Shown: positions 45,754-55,630, counted from the first letter of the stretch. The stretch is DNA of 64,000 nucleotides from Aerococcus sp. UBA6277 (GCF_002440555.1 NZ_DJUR01000035.1:45173-109172); one strand, 5' to 3'. Translations and numbers: made by a program. The notes: a model not told the origin generated them from the sequence alone.

Positions 45754-47048
45754 TGGCAGGTGGAACATTTACATCTCAAAACAAAGTGCGTCCTGGTGCG
45801 TACATCAATTTTAAAGCCGAAGTGTCTACTGGCTCATCTGAAGCCGTAGCCGGGACAGTAGCCCTACCTTTAGCAGTGGACTTTGGTCCGGCTGGAGTGA
45901 CTGCAGTCAACTCAGGTACTAACTTATTACAGTTTGGGCACACTTTAGGTGACGCACAAATGCTACCTTTACGTGAAGCGTTGAAAAATGCTTCAGAAGT
46001 ATTGGTATTCCGTATCGGCGGTGGAGCTAAAGCAACTGGTACGTCTAACGGTTTAACTGTTAACGCTAAATATCCTGGTGCACGGGGTAACGATATCGCC
46101 GTTGTGGTTAAAAAGTTAACTGCCGGTGGTGTACAAGTCGACACGACTTTAGCTGGTCAAGTAGTGGACAGCCAAGTAGTGGCGACAGCTGAAGCCTTAG
46201 TTGACAATGACTTAGTGACCTTTACAGGCTCGCCAGAAGTAACAGATGGCACGATCACGCTGGAAGGTGGTACGAACACTACTGGAACTGGCGCCGATTA
46301 TGCTGACTTCTTCGAGGCTATCCAAGTCTACGATTTCAATACGTTGGCAATTCCAGTCGAAGATTCTGCGACTAAAGCTTTAGCGGCAGGTTTTGTTCGC
46401 CGTTTGCGCGAAGAAGAAGGTAAAAAAATCCAAGTAGTCTTGGGCAACTATGAAGGAGCTGATTACGAGGGTGTTATCAACTTAGCGAACGGTGTCATTT
46501 TAGATGGCCAAGCGTTAACGCCTGAACAAGCCACTGCATGGTTTGCAGGAGCGGCAGCATCAGCAGGTGTAAGCTCATCACTTACTTACACAGCTTACCA
46601 AGGTGCAACAGACGCTAACCCACGATTAACTAGCGCTGATACAATCGAAAACTTGCGTAAAGGAAATGTAGTCTTTACTGAGAAACGCGGACAAGCGGTA
46701 GTTGAACAAGATATCAACACTTTAGTTTCGTTTGATGCAACTAAAAACCAAGATTTCCGTAAAAACCGTGTGTTACGTGTCTTAGACGACATCGCTAATA
46801 ACACTAAAATCACTTTCGAAGATAACTACATCGGAAAAGTGAATAACGATACTGACGGTCGTGAGTTATTTAAAGCCGACCGCATTGCTTACTTCGACGC
46901 CTTAGTTGGTCAAGGTGCTATCACAGACTTTGCTTCAGATGATATCGAAGTGTTGCCAGGTAACGCTAAAGACTCAATTGTGGTCAATGCTGCGGTTCAA
47001 CCTGTAGACGCGATGGAAAAACTCTACATGACTGTAGAAGTGAACTAG
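45753..47048 (+). CDS. Contractile tail sheath protein (XkdK-like)
   Basis: The 431-residue protein has N-terminal RPGAYINFKAE and GTVALPLAVDFGP, and the C-terminal sheath core KTRNFRKNRVLRVLDDIAN-like block, here QDFRKNRVLRVLDDI. These define PBSX-type sheaths and make the virion a myovirus. A protease-resistant domain (about 100-220, beta-rich) is inserted after residue 90. TAATG overlap with the preceding gene. Confidence 0.93.
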   Translation: MAGGTFTSQNKVRPGAYINFKAEVSTGSSEAVAGTVALPLAVDFGPAGVTAVNSGTNLLQFGHTLGDAQMLPLREALKNASEVLVFRIGGGAKATGTSNGLTVNAKYPGARGNDIAVVVKKLTAGGVQVDTTLAGQVVDSQVVATAEALVDNDLVTFTGSPEVTDGTITLEGGTNTTGTGADYADFFEAIQVYDFNTLAIPVEDSATKALAAGFVRRLREEEGKKIQVVLGNYEGADYEGVINLANGVILDGQALTPEQATAWFAGAAASAGVSSSLTYTAYQGATDANPRLTSADTIENLRKGNVVFTEKRGQAVVEQDINTLVSFDATKNQDFRKNRVLRVLDDIANNTKITFEDNYIGKVNNDTDGRELFKADRIAYFDALVGQGAITDFASDDIEVLPGNAKDSIVVNAAVQPVDAMEKLYMTVEVN

Positions 47049-47064
47049 AAAGGAGACTTAAAAC

Positions 47065-47529
47065 ATGGCATTCTTACAAGCAGGCGATACAATTTCAGGT
47101 CGCGAAGGTACTGCCTTCGTAACCATTGATGGCCAAAACTTCGCAATGTTTGAATTAAAAAACATTACAGCGACAGTTGAATTGGCAAAAACAGAAGTAA
47201 ACACTTTAGGTAAACGTACAACTCAACAAAAGGTTACTGGTGCAAGTGGTACTGGTTCAATGACTATCCACAAAGTGACATCACGTTACGCTAAAATTGG
47301 TATTGACTATATTAAATCTGGTCGCGTACCAAACATCACAATTAAAATCACAAATGATGATCCACAAAGTACTATCGGACGTCAAACTACTTTATTAAAA
47401 GGCGTAATCTTTGACTCTTTAATCATTGCATCATTAGACGTTGATGCGGAAGTATTAGAAGAAGATGCGGACTTTACATTCGACGACGCAGACTTATTAG
47501 AAACATTCAAACAACCGCAATTAGGCTAG
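47065..47529 (+). CDS. Tail tube (core) protein (XkdM-like)
   Basis: A 154-residue protein with the tube fold signature: AFVTIDGQNFAMFELKNI, TEVNTLGKRTTQQKVTG and KITNDDPQSTIGRQTTLLKG. It forms the inner tube under the sheath. AAAGGAG precedes ATG 47065. Confidence 0.92.
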   Translation: MAFLQAGDTISGREGTAFVTIDGQNFAMFELKNITATVELAKTEVNTLGKRTTQQKVTGASGTGSMTIHKVTSRYAKIGIDYIKSGRVPNITIKITNDDPQSTIGRQTTLLKGVIFDSLIIASLDVDAEVLEEDADFTFDDADLLETFKQPQLG

Positions 47530-47572
47530 ACCTATGGTTGCTTTTTTATTTCTACTGCTGCTAAACATGATT

Positions 47573-47607
47573 GAGACAGCTCGAGTAATTGGGCTGTCTT
47601 TTATTTT
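47573..47607 (+). terminator. Terminator after the tube gene
   Basis: AGACAGC and GCTGTCT (7 bp) with a 12-nt loop, followed by TTTATTTT. It would lower expression of downstream tail genes relative to sheath and tube. Confidence 0.75.
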
Positions 47608-47653
47608 GCTTATCTTGACACAACTTATCAATTACCAAGGGAGAGATTTAACA

Positions 47654-48049
47654 ATGGATATTACTACATTTATGCAAGAGGTTAAAGGCGCTGAGGTTGA
47701 AGTTAAATTAGAACGCTTTCCGGAGCCTTTCGTAGTTAAAGCAATTTCAGAACGTGAAAATGACCGTTTAAAGAAATCAGCGACTGACAAACGTCGTGTA
47801 AAAGGCGGACGTATTGAAAGTGACTTTAACACTGACAAATACGTTGATTTATTAGTTGCTCAATGCGTGGTTACACCCGACTTGAACAATGCTGAATTAC
47901 AAGAGTTTTACGGTACTCACGGCGACCCTGCTGAAACACTAAAAGCTATGTTGATGGCTGGCGAGTATTCTCAAATTCAAGAGCAATTATTAGACATCAA
48001 CGGCTTCGGTGAAACGGACGACGAGTTGGTAGAAGAAGTAAAAAACTAA
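47654..48049 (+). CDS. Tail assembly chaperone, short form (XkdN-like)
   Basis: The 131-residue protein from ATG 47654 (GGGAG upstream) has the XkdN pattern (DITTFMQEVKGAEVEVKLERFPEPF, later CVVTPDLNNAELQEFYG). It should coat the tape measure during tail assembly. Its last codons are GTA AAA AAC TAA, containing a -1 slippery heptamer that joins it to the next frame. Confidence 0.88.
   Translation: MDITTFMQEVKGAEVEVKLERFPEPFVVKAISERENDRLKKSATDKRRVKGGRIESDFNTDKYVDLLVAQCVVTPDLNNAELQEFYGTHGDPAETLKAMLMAGEYSQIQEQLLDINGFGETDDELVEEVKN
48040..48046 (+). promoter_or_regulatory. Programmed -1 frameshift site
   Basis: A AAA AAC in the correct phase (zero-frame codons AAA, AAC) lies directly before the TAA stop. 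Slipping -1 gives CTA ATG AAA..., the frame of 48049-48240, and a chaperone fusion of about 195 residues. Confidence 0.75.
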
Positions 48050-48240
48050 TGAAAGACCCTGAGACCTCAGGGGAATATTGGTACAGCTATTATGCCTTCC
48101 ACTCTCACGGACTGTTACCGAGTCAATTCGCGTCGCTACCAAAGCGAGAGCGGGCAATTATTGTAGCGTACATCAAAATCAAGATGGAAAAAGACGAAAA
48201 GGCCGAAAGACAGGCCAAAATGAAAAGTAAATCACGTTAG
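48049..48240 (+). CDS. Tail assembly chaperone C-terminal extension (XkdO-like)
   Basis: A 63-residue frame (EYWYSYYAFHSHGLLPSQFASLPKRER...) with no ribosome binding site of its own. Its content matches the second half of frameshifted chaperones (gpT analogue): the LLPSQF and KRERAIIVAYIKI segments precede a charged tail. It is most likely made as a fusion by the upstream -1 shift, though reinitiation at the overlapping ATG is possible. Confidence 0.7.
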   Translation: MKDPETSGEYWYSYYAFHSHGLLPSQFASLPKRERAIIVAYIKIKMEKDEKAERQAKMKSKSR

Positions 48241-48252
48241 GAGTGAATAGGC

Positions 48253-51200
48253 ATGGCAAATCCATTGGAGGCCTCGCTTAGACTTCGAGACGAGTTTACC
48301 AAAGTACTATCCAAAATTGACAACCAACTTCAAAAGACGACAAGCACTATGGAGAACTTTAAGCAGAAAATTAGTGCCCAAAGCAAAGCTTTTAGCACCA
48401 TTGCTAGTTCTGCTCAAAGCGCAATGGCCAAATTGAACTCAGCCTTCCAAAAGGGCTTCAGTGCAGTTCAAAACATGGTCCAGTCGTCGGTACAGCGTAT
48501 TGTCACGTTGATGGGTAACTTCGGTAACCGTATCAAGTCTAGCTTTAATTTAAATCCACTAATTTCAAAAGTATCGGACACTTTTAGTAAAATCACTTCA
48601 ACGATTAGATCTAAAGTGAGTGAAATTGGAAACTCACTCAAGGACATCGGAAGCAGAATCGCTAAGACGCTTAAACTCGATAAGGTGTTTAGTGGTATTA
48701 CTAAAGGACTAGATACGCTTAAAGCTAAAGTAGGCTCGACAGTCAGCGCAATCGCATCATCTTTTGGTAATATCTTTAAATCTAAGAGAGTAAAAGCTTT
48801 AGATGATATCAATTCGCAGTTAGACAAGTTGAGCCGAAAGAAAGCCAACATTGAAGTAAATGTGGCCAATGCTGAGAACGCCCAAAAGCGTTTAGGCAAT
48901 GTTGATAAGGCTTTGGTCAAACTTAACAGCAAGAAAGCTAAAGTTGAGACTCAAATCGCTGGTGTAGAAAAAGCGAACTCTCAACTATCGACAGTTAACC
49001 GTAGTATCACTAAATTAAACGCCCAAAAAGCTACTGTGCAAGCTAAGTTAGAAGGTGGAGATGATGTAGCTGGGGAACTAGCTGATATCGAATCAAAACT
49101 TCAAAAGTTAAGCAGTAAACGTGCCAAGCTTGAAGTTAAAGCTGACACAAGTGGCATGGAGAGCGCTCAAAAGCGTTTAGAGGATCTAAACAAGCGTATT
49201 ACCAAGCTAAACAGCACTAAAGCCCGTTTAGAGGCAGACGCAAGCAGACTTGAGGGCGCTAGAAAAGCCTTAACTCAAGTCCAACAAGATATTCACAAGT
49301 TGAATCGTGAAAAGATACTTTTACAATTAGACCCTAGCGGTATCAGAGGTGCATTGAGTAAAGCTGGATCAATGATAAGCAGTTTTTCTCAAAGTGTTTC
49401 AAATAAATTCGGTAACATTGGTAGAAATATCGGGTCGTCATTCAGCCAATTGAAATCAACATTCGGAAATTTTGGCAACGATATGCGCAATGCCTTTTCA
49501 AGTGTTTCAAACGGTGCTGGAAATGCTAGGAACTCGGTATTGGAGTTAGCAAGTGCCTTTGGATTGCTAAAAGTTGCTGGTGCTGCGGTCAACCTTATTG
49601 GTCAAAACCTAGACGCAGCGATTGGTCGTTTCGATACCTTGCAACGGTTCCCTAAAATCATGAGTATGTGGGGCTATTCAACAGAAGTAGTTTCAAAAGC
49701 GCAAACTAAAATGGTGGACGGTATCGAAGGTCTACCTACTACACTTCAAGATATAACAGCCAATGTGCAAGCTATGACTTCTATTACTGGGGACTTAGAC
49801 AAGGCCACAGACGTATCGCTAGCTTTAAACAATGCCTTTCTAGCCAGTGGTGCTAGTACTGCAGACGCAAGCCGAGGCTTGCAACAATTTAGTCAAATGT
49901 TATCCGTTGGTAAGGTTGATATGATGGCGTGGCGTACCTTGCAAGAAACAATGCCGGGTGCGTTATCACAGACCGCCGAAGCCTTTGGGTTTGCAGGGTC
50001 ATCAGCTACAAGAGATTTCTATGACGCTTTAGATAACGGCGATATCACTATGACACAGTTTCAAGATAAGCTAATCGAGCTGAGCAATGAAACGAACGGT
50101 TTTGCTGACCAAGCAAAAGTGGCATCGGCTGGTATTAAAACAAGTTTCCAAAACTTAGCAAATACTATGTCAAAAGGTTTGGCTAACTCAATTACAGCTA
50201 TTGACGAGTGGGCAAAATCTAAATCGTTTGGAACGATTGCTGAAAATATCGACAGCATGAAAGGTATCATCAATGATGCCTTTGCAAGTATTAATGACAA
50301 CATCCCTAAATTCCTAGATAAGCTATTACCTTATTTAGAAATTATGAAAGATGCATTTAACAAGGTGAAAGAACCTGTACAAGAGGCAGTCAGCGCTATT
50401 AGAAAGAGTTTAGACGCTATTTCAGGCGATAAATTCGGGTCTAAAGGCTCACTGAATAGTTTCCAAGGGTTCATTGACGGCCTTGTGGAAGGTATCGAAA
50501 AGTTAGCTAATTTCGCTAGCAAACATTCAGACACGATTGCTAAAGTGATTGATATCTTTGGCAAGCTAGTCGGTGCATTTGTAGGGTTTAACCTAGGCAA
50601 AGCAGTAGTCGGTGTGCCGTTCAAAATTTTAGGGACGCTATTCAGACCTTTTACTAGTTTCTTGACTACCGGATGGGCAGTTGCCAAAGGTATTGGAAAA
50701 CTAGGTTCAGGAATTGGTAGTGCAATCGCTGCATTATTCGGCGGTGGTAAAGGAGCAAAAAAACTAGGCAAGAGCGTTTTACCTACCGTTCCGACAATTT
50801 CGGCAAAAGACAGTGGTTTGAATTTCTTAAATTCACTATCAAAAACAGCAAGTCAGTTTGCAAAAGGTGCTAAAAATATCGCTTTAATTTACGGTGTGAT
50901 TAAATTAATCGAGGAATTAGCTGAGGCAATGAAGCAGGTAAACGACAAAGTACCCTCAGACTTAAGCAGTCTAGCGCCTAAATTAGGCAATATGGCCATT
51001 GCGTTAACCGGTATGGGTGCTTTTGTTGGCGTTGCCGGCGCCATTTCTAAAAACAACTTTGGTAATGCGGTTAAAGGTTTGGCGGTAGTCGCTGGACTAA
51101 GCGGAAATATCATGCTTGCAGCAGAGGCTATGAAACAAATCGAAAGCAAAGTGCCTGAAAGTCTGGCGAGCTTTGCACCTAAATTAGCTAACATGGCAAT

Positions 51201-53643
51201 CGCAATCGGCGGAATGGGTGTCCTAGTGGCTGTTGCTGGTCAACTGGCAACCATGAACCCAATTGGTGCAATTGCTGGACTGGCAGTCGTGGCCTTAATT
51301 TCTGGCGAGCTAATGTTAGCTGCAGAAGCGATGCAACAGGTTAACGACAAGGTAACTAATAATATCGGCTCATTTGCGTCAAAAGTAGCCAATATCGCTA
51401 TTGGTATTGGTGGCATGTTTGGCCTAGTCCAAGTAGTCGGTACGTTGTCCGCCCTAAATCCTATCGGTACAATCGCCGGACTTGCCACAGTGGCATTAAT
51501 TGCTGGGGAATTAATTCTAGTTGCAGAGGCAATGCAGCAAGTTAACGATAAAGTGCCTGATGATATGTCTGGCGTTACAAATAAAATTGACGGCATTAAA
51601 GACGTCATCGCTAAATTAGCTGATACGTCATTTAGTGAAGTCTTAGGCTCTATTGGTGGCGCAATAAGCATGGGCGCTGCAATTAGTGCATTAAACTCTT
51701 TGGCGGATATGATCGCACCTCTAGAAGCGCTAGCAAATGCGACTGTACCAATCGAAGCCGTCAAGACCAAGATTAGTAACATCAAGGATGCAATCGCTGA
51801 GTTGTCTATTGACTCGTTTGGTGAATGGCTTTCTAACTTGGTCGGGTACGAAAACTTTAACGGTGCGGTATCCGCCGTATCTGCCCTTAAAAATGTGGCC
51901 AACACTTTAAAATCGCTAAGTGAAATTGAGATAGATCACGCTTCAGCAAGAGCAATGGTTAACCAATTGAAGCTGACACTTCAAAGCTTGTCAGTGGACA
52001 GTTTAGGCGAAGCGATTGATAATCTGCTTGGCTATGACAACTTCGGCTCGGCTGTTGAGTCAGTCAACGCCTTGAAGCAAGTAGCAACTAAGCTAGCCGA
52101 ATTGGCCACAGTTGAGATTGACCACGCAGCTTCAAGAGCAATGGTTAACCAACTTAAACTAACACTCAGAAGCCTTTCTCGTGAAGGTTTCGGCGAGTTT
52201 ATCACCGACCTACTAGGTTATGATGATTTCAGTTCAGCCGTTGACTCGGTTAATGCTTTGAAACAAGTAGCCACTAAACTAGCTGAACTGTCAGCGGTTG
52301 AGATTGACCATGCTTCAGCAAGAGCTATGGTTAACCAACTGAAGCTAACCCTTAGAAGCCTTTCTCGTGAAGGCTTCGGCGAGTTCATTGCGGACTTACT
52401 AGGTTACGACGACTTCAGCGGAGCGGTTGATTCTGTCAATGCGCTTATCAAAATTGCTAACCAACTCGTGACTCTATCAGCTGTTGAGATTGACTTGAGT
52501 GCAGTTCGGACTCGCATTTCGGAAATTAAGTCGGTGATTAATTCGCTTAACAGTTTCCCTGCGGTGTCGGACAATTCGGAAAGTTATTCTATGGCAAGTA
52601 CTGCCATCACTAAGCTGACTGAAATCCGTAACCACCTAACCACGCTTGGTGCGGTAGCACTAGACGTCGGTGCAATCACAAGCAACATCAACAGTATTAA
52701 GACTGCTATTGCTCAACTAAACAGCTTGCCAACTGTGGCAGTGGCCAACTTTGGAAGTATCAACGCACTGATTACTAGTGTGATTAATCTAGCTACACAA
52801 ATCAACCGTCTGTCAACAAGCTCTCAGGCTTCAGCTAATGGTGTCGTGTCTGCATTTAGCCGTATTGGCCAAAGCGCCAACACAATGAGAAATCAGACGA
52901 CTACCGCACTTAACGGTATGGTGACTGCTATTACTGGTGGCATGGCGAGAGCTAGAAGCTCAGCTGTCACGGGTATGGCAGGCTTCACGTCTGCTATATC
53001 AAGCGGTATGGCCCGTTCTGCTTCTATCGCTAGAAGTGGGTCAGCTCAAATTGCTAGCGCATTTAGCGGACTGAGAGGTCAGCTATACAGTGCGGGACTG
53101 TTCGCCATGAGCGGGTTATCCTCAGGTATCAGCGCGGGTGCGGGCGGTGCAATTTCCGCAGCGCGTCGTGTGGCCAACTCGGTTTCAAGCACAATTCGCT
53201 CAGCGCTGAAGATCCATTCACCTTCTCGCGTGATGATTGCAATTGGTGAGTTCGTGTCTGAAGGTTTGGCTAACGGAATCACTTCCGCAAGTAAGCTTGT
53301 TGACAAGGCTAGCACTAAGCTAGCAGAGTTAGCTACTCCACGACTAGATGCTTTTACTGCGCCACAAATGGAGTTAGCAGGAGTGACACGAAGTGTAACT
53401 GATGTCTACGCAGGTCAAGATAGCTACGCATGGGACGACGCTCAACGAGTGTCTATAGACAGCAGTGAAATTGACGCAATGGACGCAAGCTTATCACGTC
53501 CTGTAATCATCAAGAACAAGCAAATCACGCCTGAAATCAATTTAACGATTGAAGGTAAGGATGCAGAAGATATAGACACTGATGAAATCATTAGACGCAT
53601 AGAAGAGATCATTATCGACGCGAATAATGATGACCTAGGATAG
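48253..53643 (+). CDS. Tail tape measure protein
   Basis: At 1796 residues this is the largest phage gene and sets tail length. The N-terminal about 370 residues are coiled coil with repeated KLNSKKAKVE-type units. A tape-measure core (about 430-680, with DTLQRFPKIMSMWGYS and QFSQMLSVGKVDMMAWRTLQETMPGAL) follows. Then come hydrophobic repeats (about 880-1110), amphipathic repeats (about 1225-1415) and a C-terminal segment with KIHSPSRVMIAIGEF, typical of TMP ends. GGAG precedes ATG 48253. A membrane-insertion role for the hydrophobic repeats during DNA entry is inference. Confidence 0.93.
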   Translation: MANPLEASLRLRDEFTKVLSKIDNQLQKTTSTMENFKQKISAQSKAFSTIASSAQSAMAKLNSAFQKGFSAVQNMVQSSVQRIVTLMGNFGNRIKSSFNLNPLISKVSDTFSKITSTIRSKVSEIGNSLKDIGSRIAKTLKLDKVFSGITKGLDTLKAKVGSTVSAIASSFGNIFKSKRVKALDDINSQLDKLSRKKANIEVNVANAENAQKRLGNVDKALVKLNSKKAKVETQIAGVEKANSQLSTVNRSITKLNAQKATVQAKLEGGDDVAGELADIESKLQKLSSKRAKLEVKADTSGMESAQKRLEDLNKRITKLNSTKARLEADASRLEGARKALTQVQQDIHKLNREKILLQLDPSGIRGALSKAGSMISSFSQSVSNKFGNIGRNIGSSFSQLKSTFGNFGNDMRNAFSSVSNGAGNARNSVLELASAFGLLKVAGAAVNLIGQNLDAAIGRFDTLQRFPKIMSMWGYSTEVVSKAQTKMVDGIEGLPTTLQDITANVQAMTSITGDLDKATDVSLALNNAFLASGASTADASRGLQQFSQMLSVGKVDMMAWRTLQETMPGALSQTAEAFGFAGSSATRDFYDALDNGDITMTQFQDKLIELSNETNGFADQAKVASAGIKTSFQNLANTMSKGLANSITAIDEWAKSKSFGTIAENIDSMKGIINDAFASINDNIPKFLDKLLPYLEIMKDAFNKVKEPVQEAVSAIRKSLDAISGDKFGSKGSLNSFQGFIDGLVEGIEKLANFASKHSDTIAKVIDIFGKLVGAFVGFNLGKAVVGVPFKILGTLFRPFTSFLTTGWAVAKGIGKLGSGIGSAIAALFGGGKGAKKLGKSVLPTVPTISAKDSGLNFLNSLSKTASQFAKGAKNIALIYGVIKLIEELAEAMKQVNDKVPSDLSSLAPKLGNMAIALTGMGAFVGVAGAISKNNFGNAVKGLAVVAGLSGNIMLAAEAMKQIESKVPESLASFAPKLANMAIAIGGMGVLVAVAGQLATMNPIGAIAGLAVVALISGELMLAAEAMQQVNDKVTNNIGSFASKVANIAIGIGGMFGLVQVVGTLSALNPIGTIAGLATVALIAGELILVAEAMQQVNDKVPDDMSGVTNKIDGIKDVIAKLADTSFSEVLGSIGGAISMGAAISALNSLADMIAPLEALANATVPIEAVKTKISNIKDAIAELSIDSFGEWLSNLVGYENFNGAVSAVSALKNVANTLKSLSEIEIDHASARAMVNQLKLTLQSLSVDSLGEAIDNLLGYDNFGSAVESVNALKQVATKLAELATVEIDHAASRAMVNQLKLTLRSLSREGFGEFITDLLGYDDFSSAVDSVNALKQVATKLAELSAVEIDHASARAMVNQLKLTLRSLSREGFGEFIADLLGYDDFSGAVDSVNALIKIANQLVTLSAVEIDLSAVRTRISEIKSVINSLNSFPAVSDNSESYSMASTAITKLTEIRNHLTTLGAVALDVGAITSNINSIKTAIAQLNSLPTVAVANFGSINALITSVINLATQINRLSTSSQASANGVVSAFSRIGQSANTMRNQTTTALNGMVTAITGGMARARSSAVTGMAGFTSAISSGMARSASIARSGSAQIASAFSGLRGQLYSAGLFAMSGLSSGISAGAGGAISAARRVANSVSSTIRSALKIHSPSRVMIAIGEFVSEGLANGITSASKLVDKASTKLAELATPRLDAFTAPQMELAGVTRSVTDVYAGQDSYAWDDAQRVSIDSSEIDAMDASLSRPVIIKNKQITPEINLTIEGKDAEDIDTDEIIRRIEEIIIDANNDDLG
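50941..51555 (+). repeat. 201-bp in-phase repeats in the tape measure gene
   Basis: The motif N/E-D/S-K-V begins at 50941, 51142, 51343 and 51544, exactly 201 bp (67 residues) apart. Units contain G/A-rich hydrophobic helices (GMGAFVGVAG, GGMGVLVAVAG, GGMFGLVQVVG) and EAMQQVNDKV. Confidence 0.85.
51928..52499 (+). repeat. 186-bp in-phase repeats in the tape measure gene
   Basis: EIDHASARAMVNQLKLTL-type units begin at 51928, 52114 and 52300, with a diverged start at 52486, each exactly 186 bp (62 residues) apart. The second and third units are close to identical in protein sequence. Confidence 0.87.
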
Positions 53644-53657
53644 AAAGGAAGTGTGAG

Positions 53658-54344
53658 ATGGCTATCCGATTTTATTTAGATATAGAAGGGAAGCGCTACA
53701 TGCTTCCAGTCTCCCCTGGAATAATAGAAATGAAACGCTCATCCAATAATAAGATTGTAGAAATCGCAAAATTGGGTGAGGTCAATTTGGGAGGTGCCCA
53801 CGCGTTGCTGGGCACTTCTTTTAGTTCTATTTTCCCCGCCGACTATTCGGCGAGCTATATAGAGAAAGGCGCTAAAAAAGAGTCTGCAAGGACGTGGATT
53901 GATAGGCTAACGAATGCTAAAGCCAGTCATGACCGCGTACGACTCATCGTGACCGACACTCGTATCAACTTAATGACTTTGATTGAGGAATTCAATTGGG
54001 GCCATGATGATACCACTGGTGACGTGTATTACACTTTAGGATTAAACGAGTTTAAAGAAGTTTCTCCAAAATACAAAAAGACTGTTGCCAAGAGGGTATC
54101 ACCGCCACCACGTCCTGCACCAAAAAACAAGCCGATTACTATTGGCTGTCAGGTCATAGTCAACGGGCGTTTACACCGTGACTCGTACGGAAGTGGACCA
54201 GGACTGACCGAAAAAAACGCTAGGCGACAAGTTAACTTGATCGCGAAAGGTCGCAAGTACCCTTACCATGTCTGCATGTTGGACGGGACTGGTCGAATCT
54301 ACTGGCGTGGCTGGGTCACTGCAGGGAGTGTGAAGCGTGTATGA
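53658..54344 (+). CDS. Tail/baseplate protein (XkdP-like)
   Basis: A 228-residue protein in the XkdP position. The N-terminal domain (FYLDIEGKRYMLPVSPGIIEM) resembles XkdP and the C-terminal about 75 residues form a small beta domain (QVIVNGRLHRDSYGSGPG) rather than a clear LysM. It probably joins tube to hub. It overlaps the next gene by 4 bp. Confidence 0.75.
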   Translation: MAIRFYLDIEGKRYMLPVSPGIIEMKRSSNNKIVEIAKLGEVNLGGAHALLGTSFSSIFPADYSASYIEKGAKKESARTWIDRLTNAKASHDRVRLIVTDTRINLMTLIEEFNWGHDDTTGDVYYTLGLNEFKEVSPKYKKTVAKRVSPPPRPAPKNKPITIGCQVIVNGRLHRDSYGSGPGLTEKNARRQVNLIAKGRKYPYHVCMLDGTGRIYWRGWVTAGSVKRV

Positions 54345-55336
54345 TGATTGAGATTTTAGAAACAAGTATCACCAACCGTCAACAGTTTGACATTTCAGAC
54401 TTATGCAAGGGTAGCTCTTGGTTTACAAGTACTGAGTACCAGCCGGGTAAGTTGCAATTTGATTTCCTGGACAACCCAACCGTGCATTTACGCGAAGGCG
54501 ATGAGGTTGAGATGCGCATAGATGGTCAAAAGATTTTCAAAGGCAAGGTGTTTAAACGCAAACGTAAGCAGGGCGTGAGAGGCTTTTGGTCCATCACTGC
54601 TTACGACAGGACACGGTATCTCAAGAACGAAGACACGCTACTCTTTAATGCAAACTCCGTCACGGAGCGCTTTAAACGAATCTGTGAAGTGCAAGGTCTA
54701 CCTTACAAGGTCTTAGACAAGGCAACATATAACTGTACAGCAGTCGTTGAAGATAAGCACACATACTACTCTATGTTAAAAGACGCTATCGAAGAGACAC
54801 GAAATGGGTCCGGTCAACGTTTTGCCTTTTGGGATAACTTCGGCACGATTGAAATTTTTAATCTAAACCGTCAAATCACTAATCTTGTAATCGGTGATGA
54901 GTCCTTGATGACTGACTACGAGTACGAGCTGTCTATTGATGACGCTGCCAACTCAGTGAAAGTTTTAAGAGAGGACAAGGAGAAAGGTAAGCGTGAAATC
55001 TATGTCGAAAAAGACAATAAGAACATTGAGAAGTGGGGAAAACTTCAAATTGTTGAAACCATTTCCGATGCGGATCTAAACACGTCTCAACTTAAGCAGC
55101 GAAATAAAGAGCTGTTAAAAGAGCATAATAGACCAACTATTACTACCTCAGTCAAAGCGCTTAGCAACCTAGAAATACGTGCGGGTAAGTTATTTACGTG
55201 GCGCAACAGCGACTTAACCCGTGACACCGTCAATGGTGTCAAAATCGGTGATGAAACGCTTGTCTTGGTCACGCAGTGTACACACAGCTTTGAGGATACG
55301 GCAATGATGGATTTAGAAATTGAGGTGATTGCATAA
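54341..55336 (+). CDS. Baseplate hub protein (XkdQ-like)
   Basis: A 331-residue protein of the XkdQ/gpD hub type: LQFDFLDNPTVHLREGDEVEMRIDGQ near the start, AYDRTRYLKNEDT, and a C-terminal HSFEDTAMMDLEIEV. It forms the central hub that the tail tube joins. Confidence 0.87.
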   Translation: MMIEILETSITNRQQFDISDLCKGSSWFTSTEYQPGKLQFDFLDNPTVHLREGDEVEMRIDGQKIFKGKVFKRKRKQGVRGFWSITAYDRTRYLKNEDTLLFNANSVTERFKRICEVQGLPYKVLDKATYNCTAVVEDKHTYYSMLKDAIEETRNGSGQRFAFWDNFGTIEIFNLNRQITNLVIGDESLMTDYEYELSIDDAANSVKVLREDKEKGKREIYVEKDNKNIEKWGKLQIVETISDADLNTSQLKQRNKELLKEHNRPTITTSVKALSNLEIRAGKLFTWRNSDLTRDTVNGVKIGDETLVLVTQCTHSFEDTAMMDLEIEVIA

Positions 55337-55626
55337 TGGCAGGAGAACGATTGGCACGCTATATGAAACAGCTAAAGCCCAAAGAAAGTGAAATGGTCGA
55401 AGTGGTCTACGGTACTGTCATTAGTGCTACACCACTGAAGATTAGGCGAGAAGATGGGCTAGAAATACCAAGTGCTTTTATCACCTTGTCAGAAGTGGCC
55501 AAGGGCTTGTCTGTGTCTGTGAGTGGCACACGCTACACCATTGTAAAAGCCGTCCAAACTGGTGATAGGGTCAGAATGTTACAGGCTCAGAAAAGCCAAA
55601 TGTTTTATGTGTTAGAGAGGGTGTGA
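55336..55626 (+). CDS. DUF2577 baseplate protein (XkdR-like)
   Basis: A 96-residue DUF2577-type protein (VVYGTVISATPLKIRREDGLEIPSAF, GDRVRMLQAQKSQMFYVLERV) between hub and XkdS-like genes. Likely a small beta protein of the hub or spike region. Confidence 0.85.
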   Translation: MAGERLARYMKQLKPKESEMVEVVYGTVISATPLKIRREDGLEIPSAFITLSEVAKGLSVSVSGTRYTIVKAVQTGDRVRMLQAQKSQMFYVLERV

Positions 55627-55630
55627 GGTC

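Noticed and set aside
48468..51905. Several long antisense frames within the tape measure gene
   Set aside because: They are shadows of a highly repetitive A/S/L-rich coding frame on the plus strand, lack ribosome binding sites and encode low-complexity peptides.
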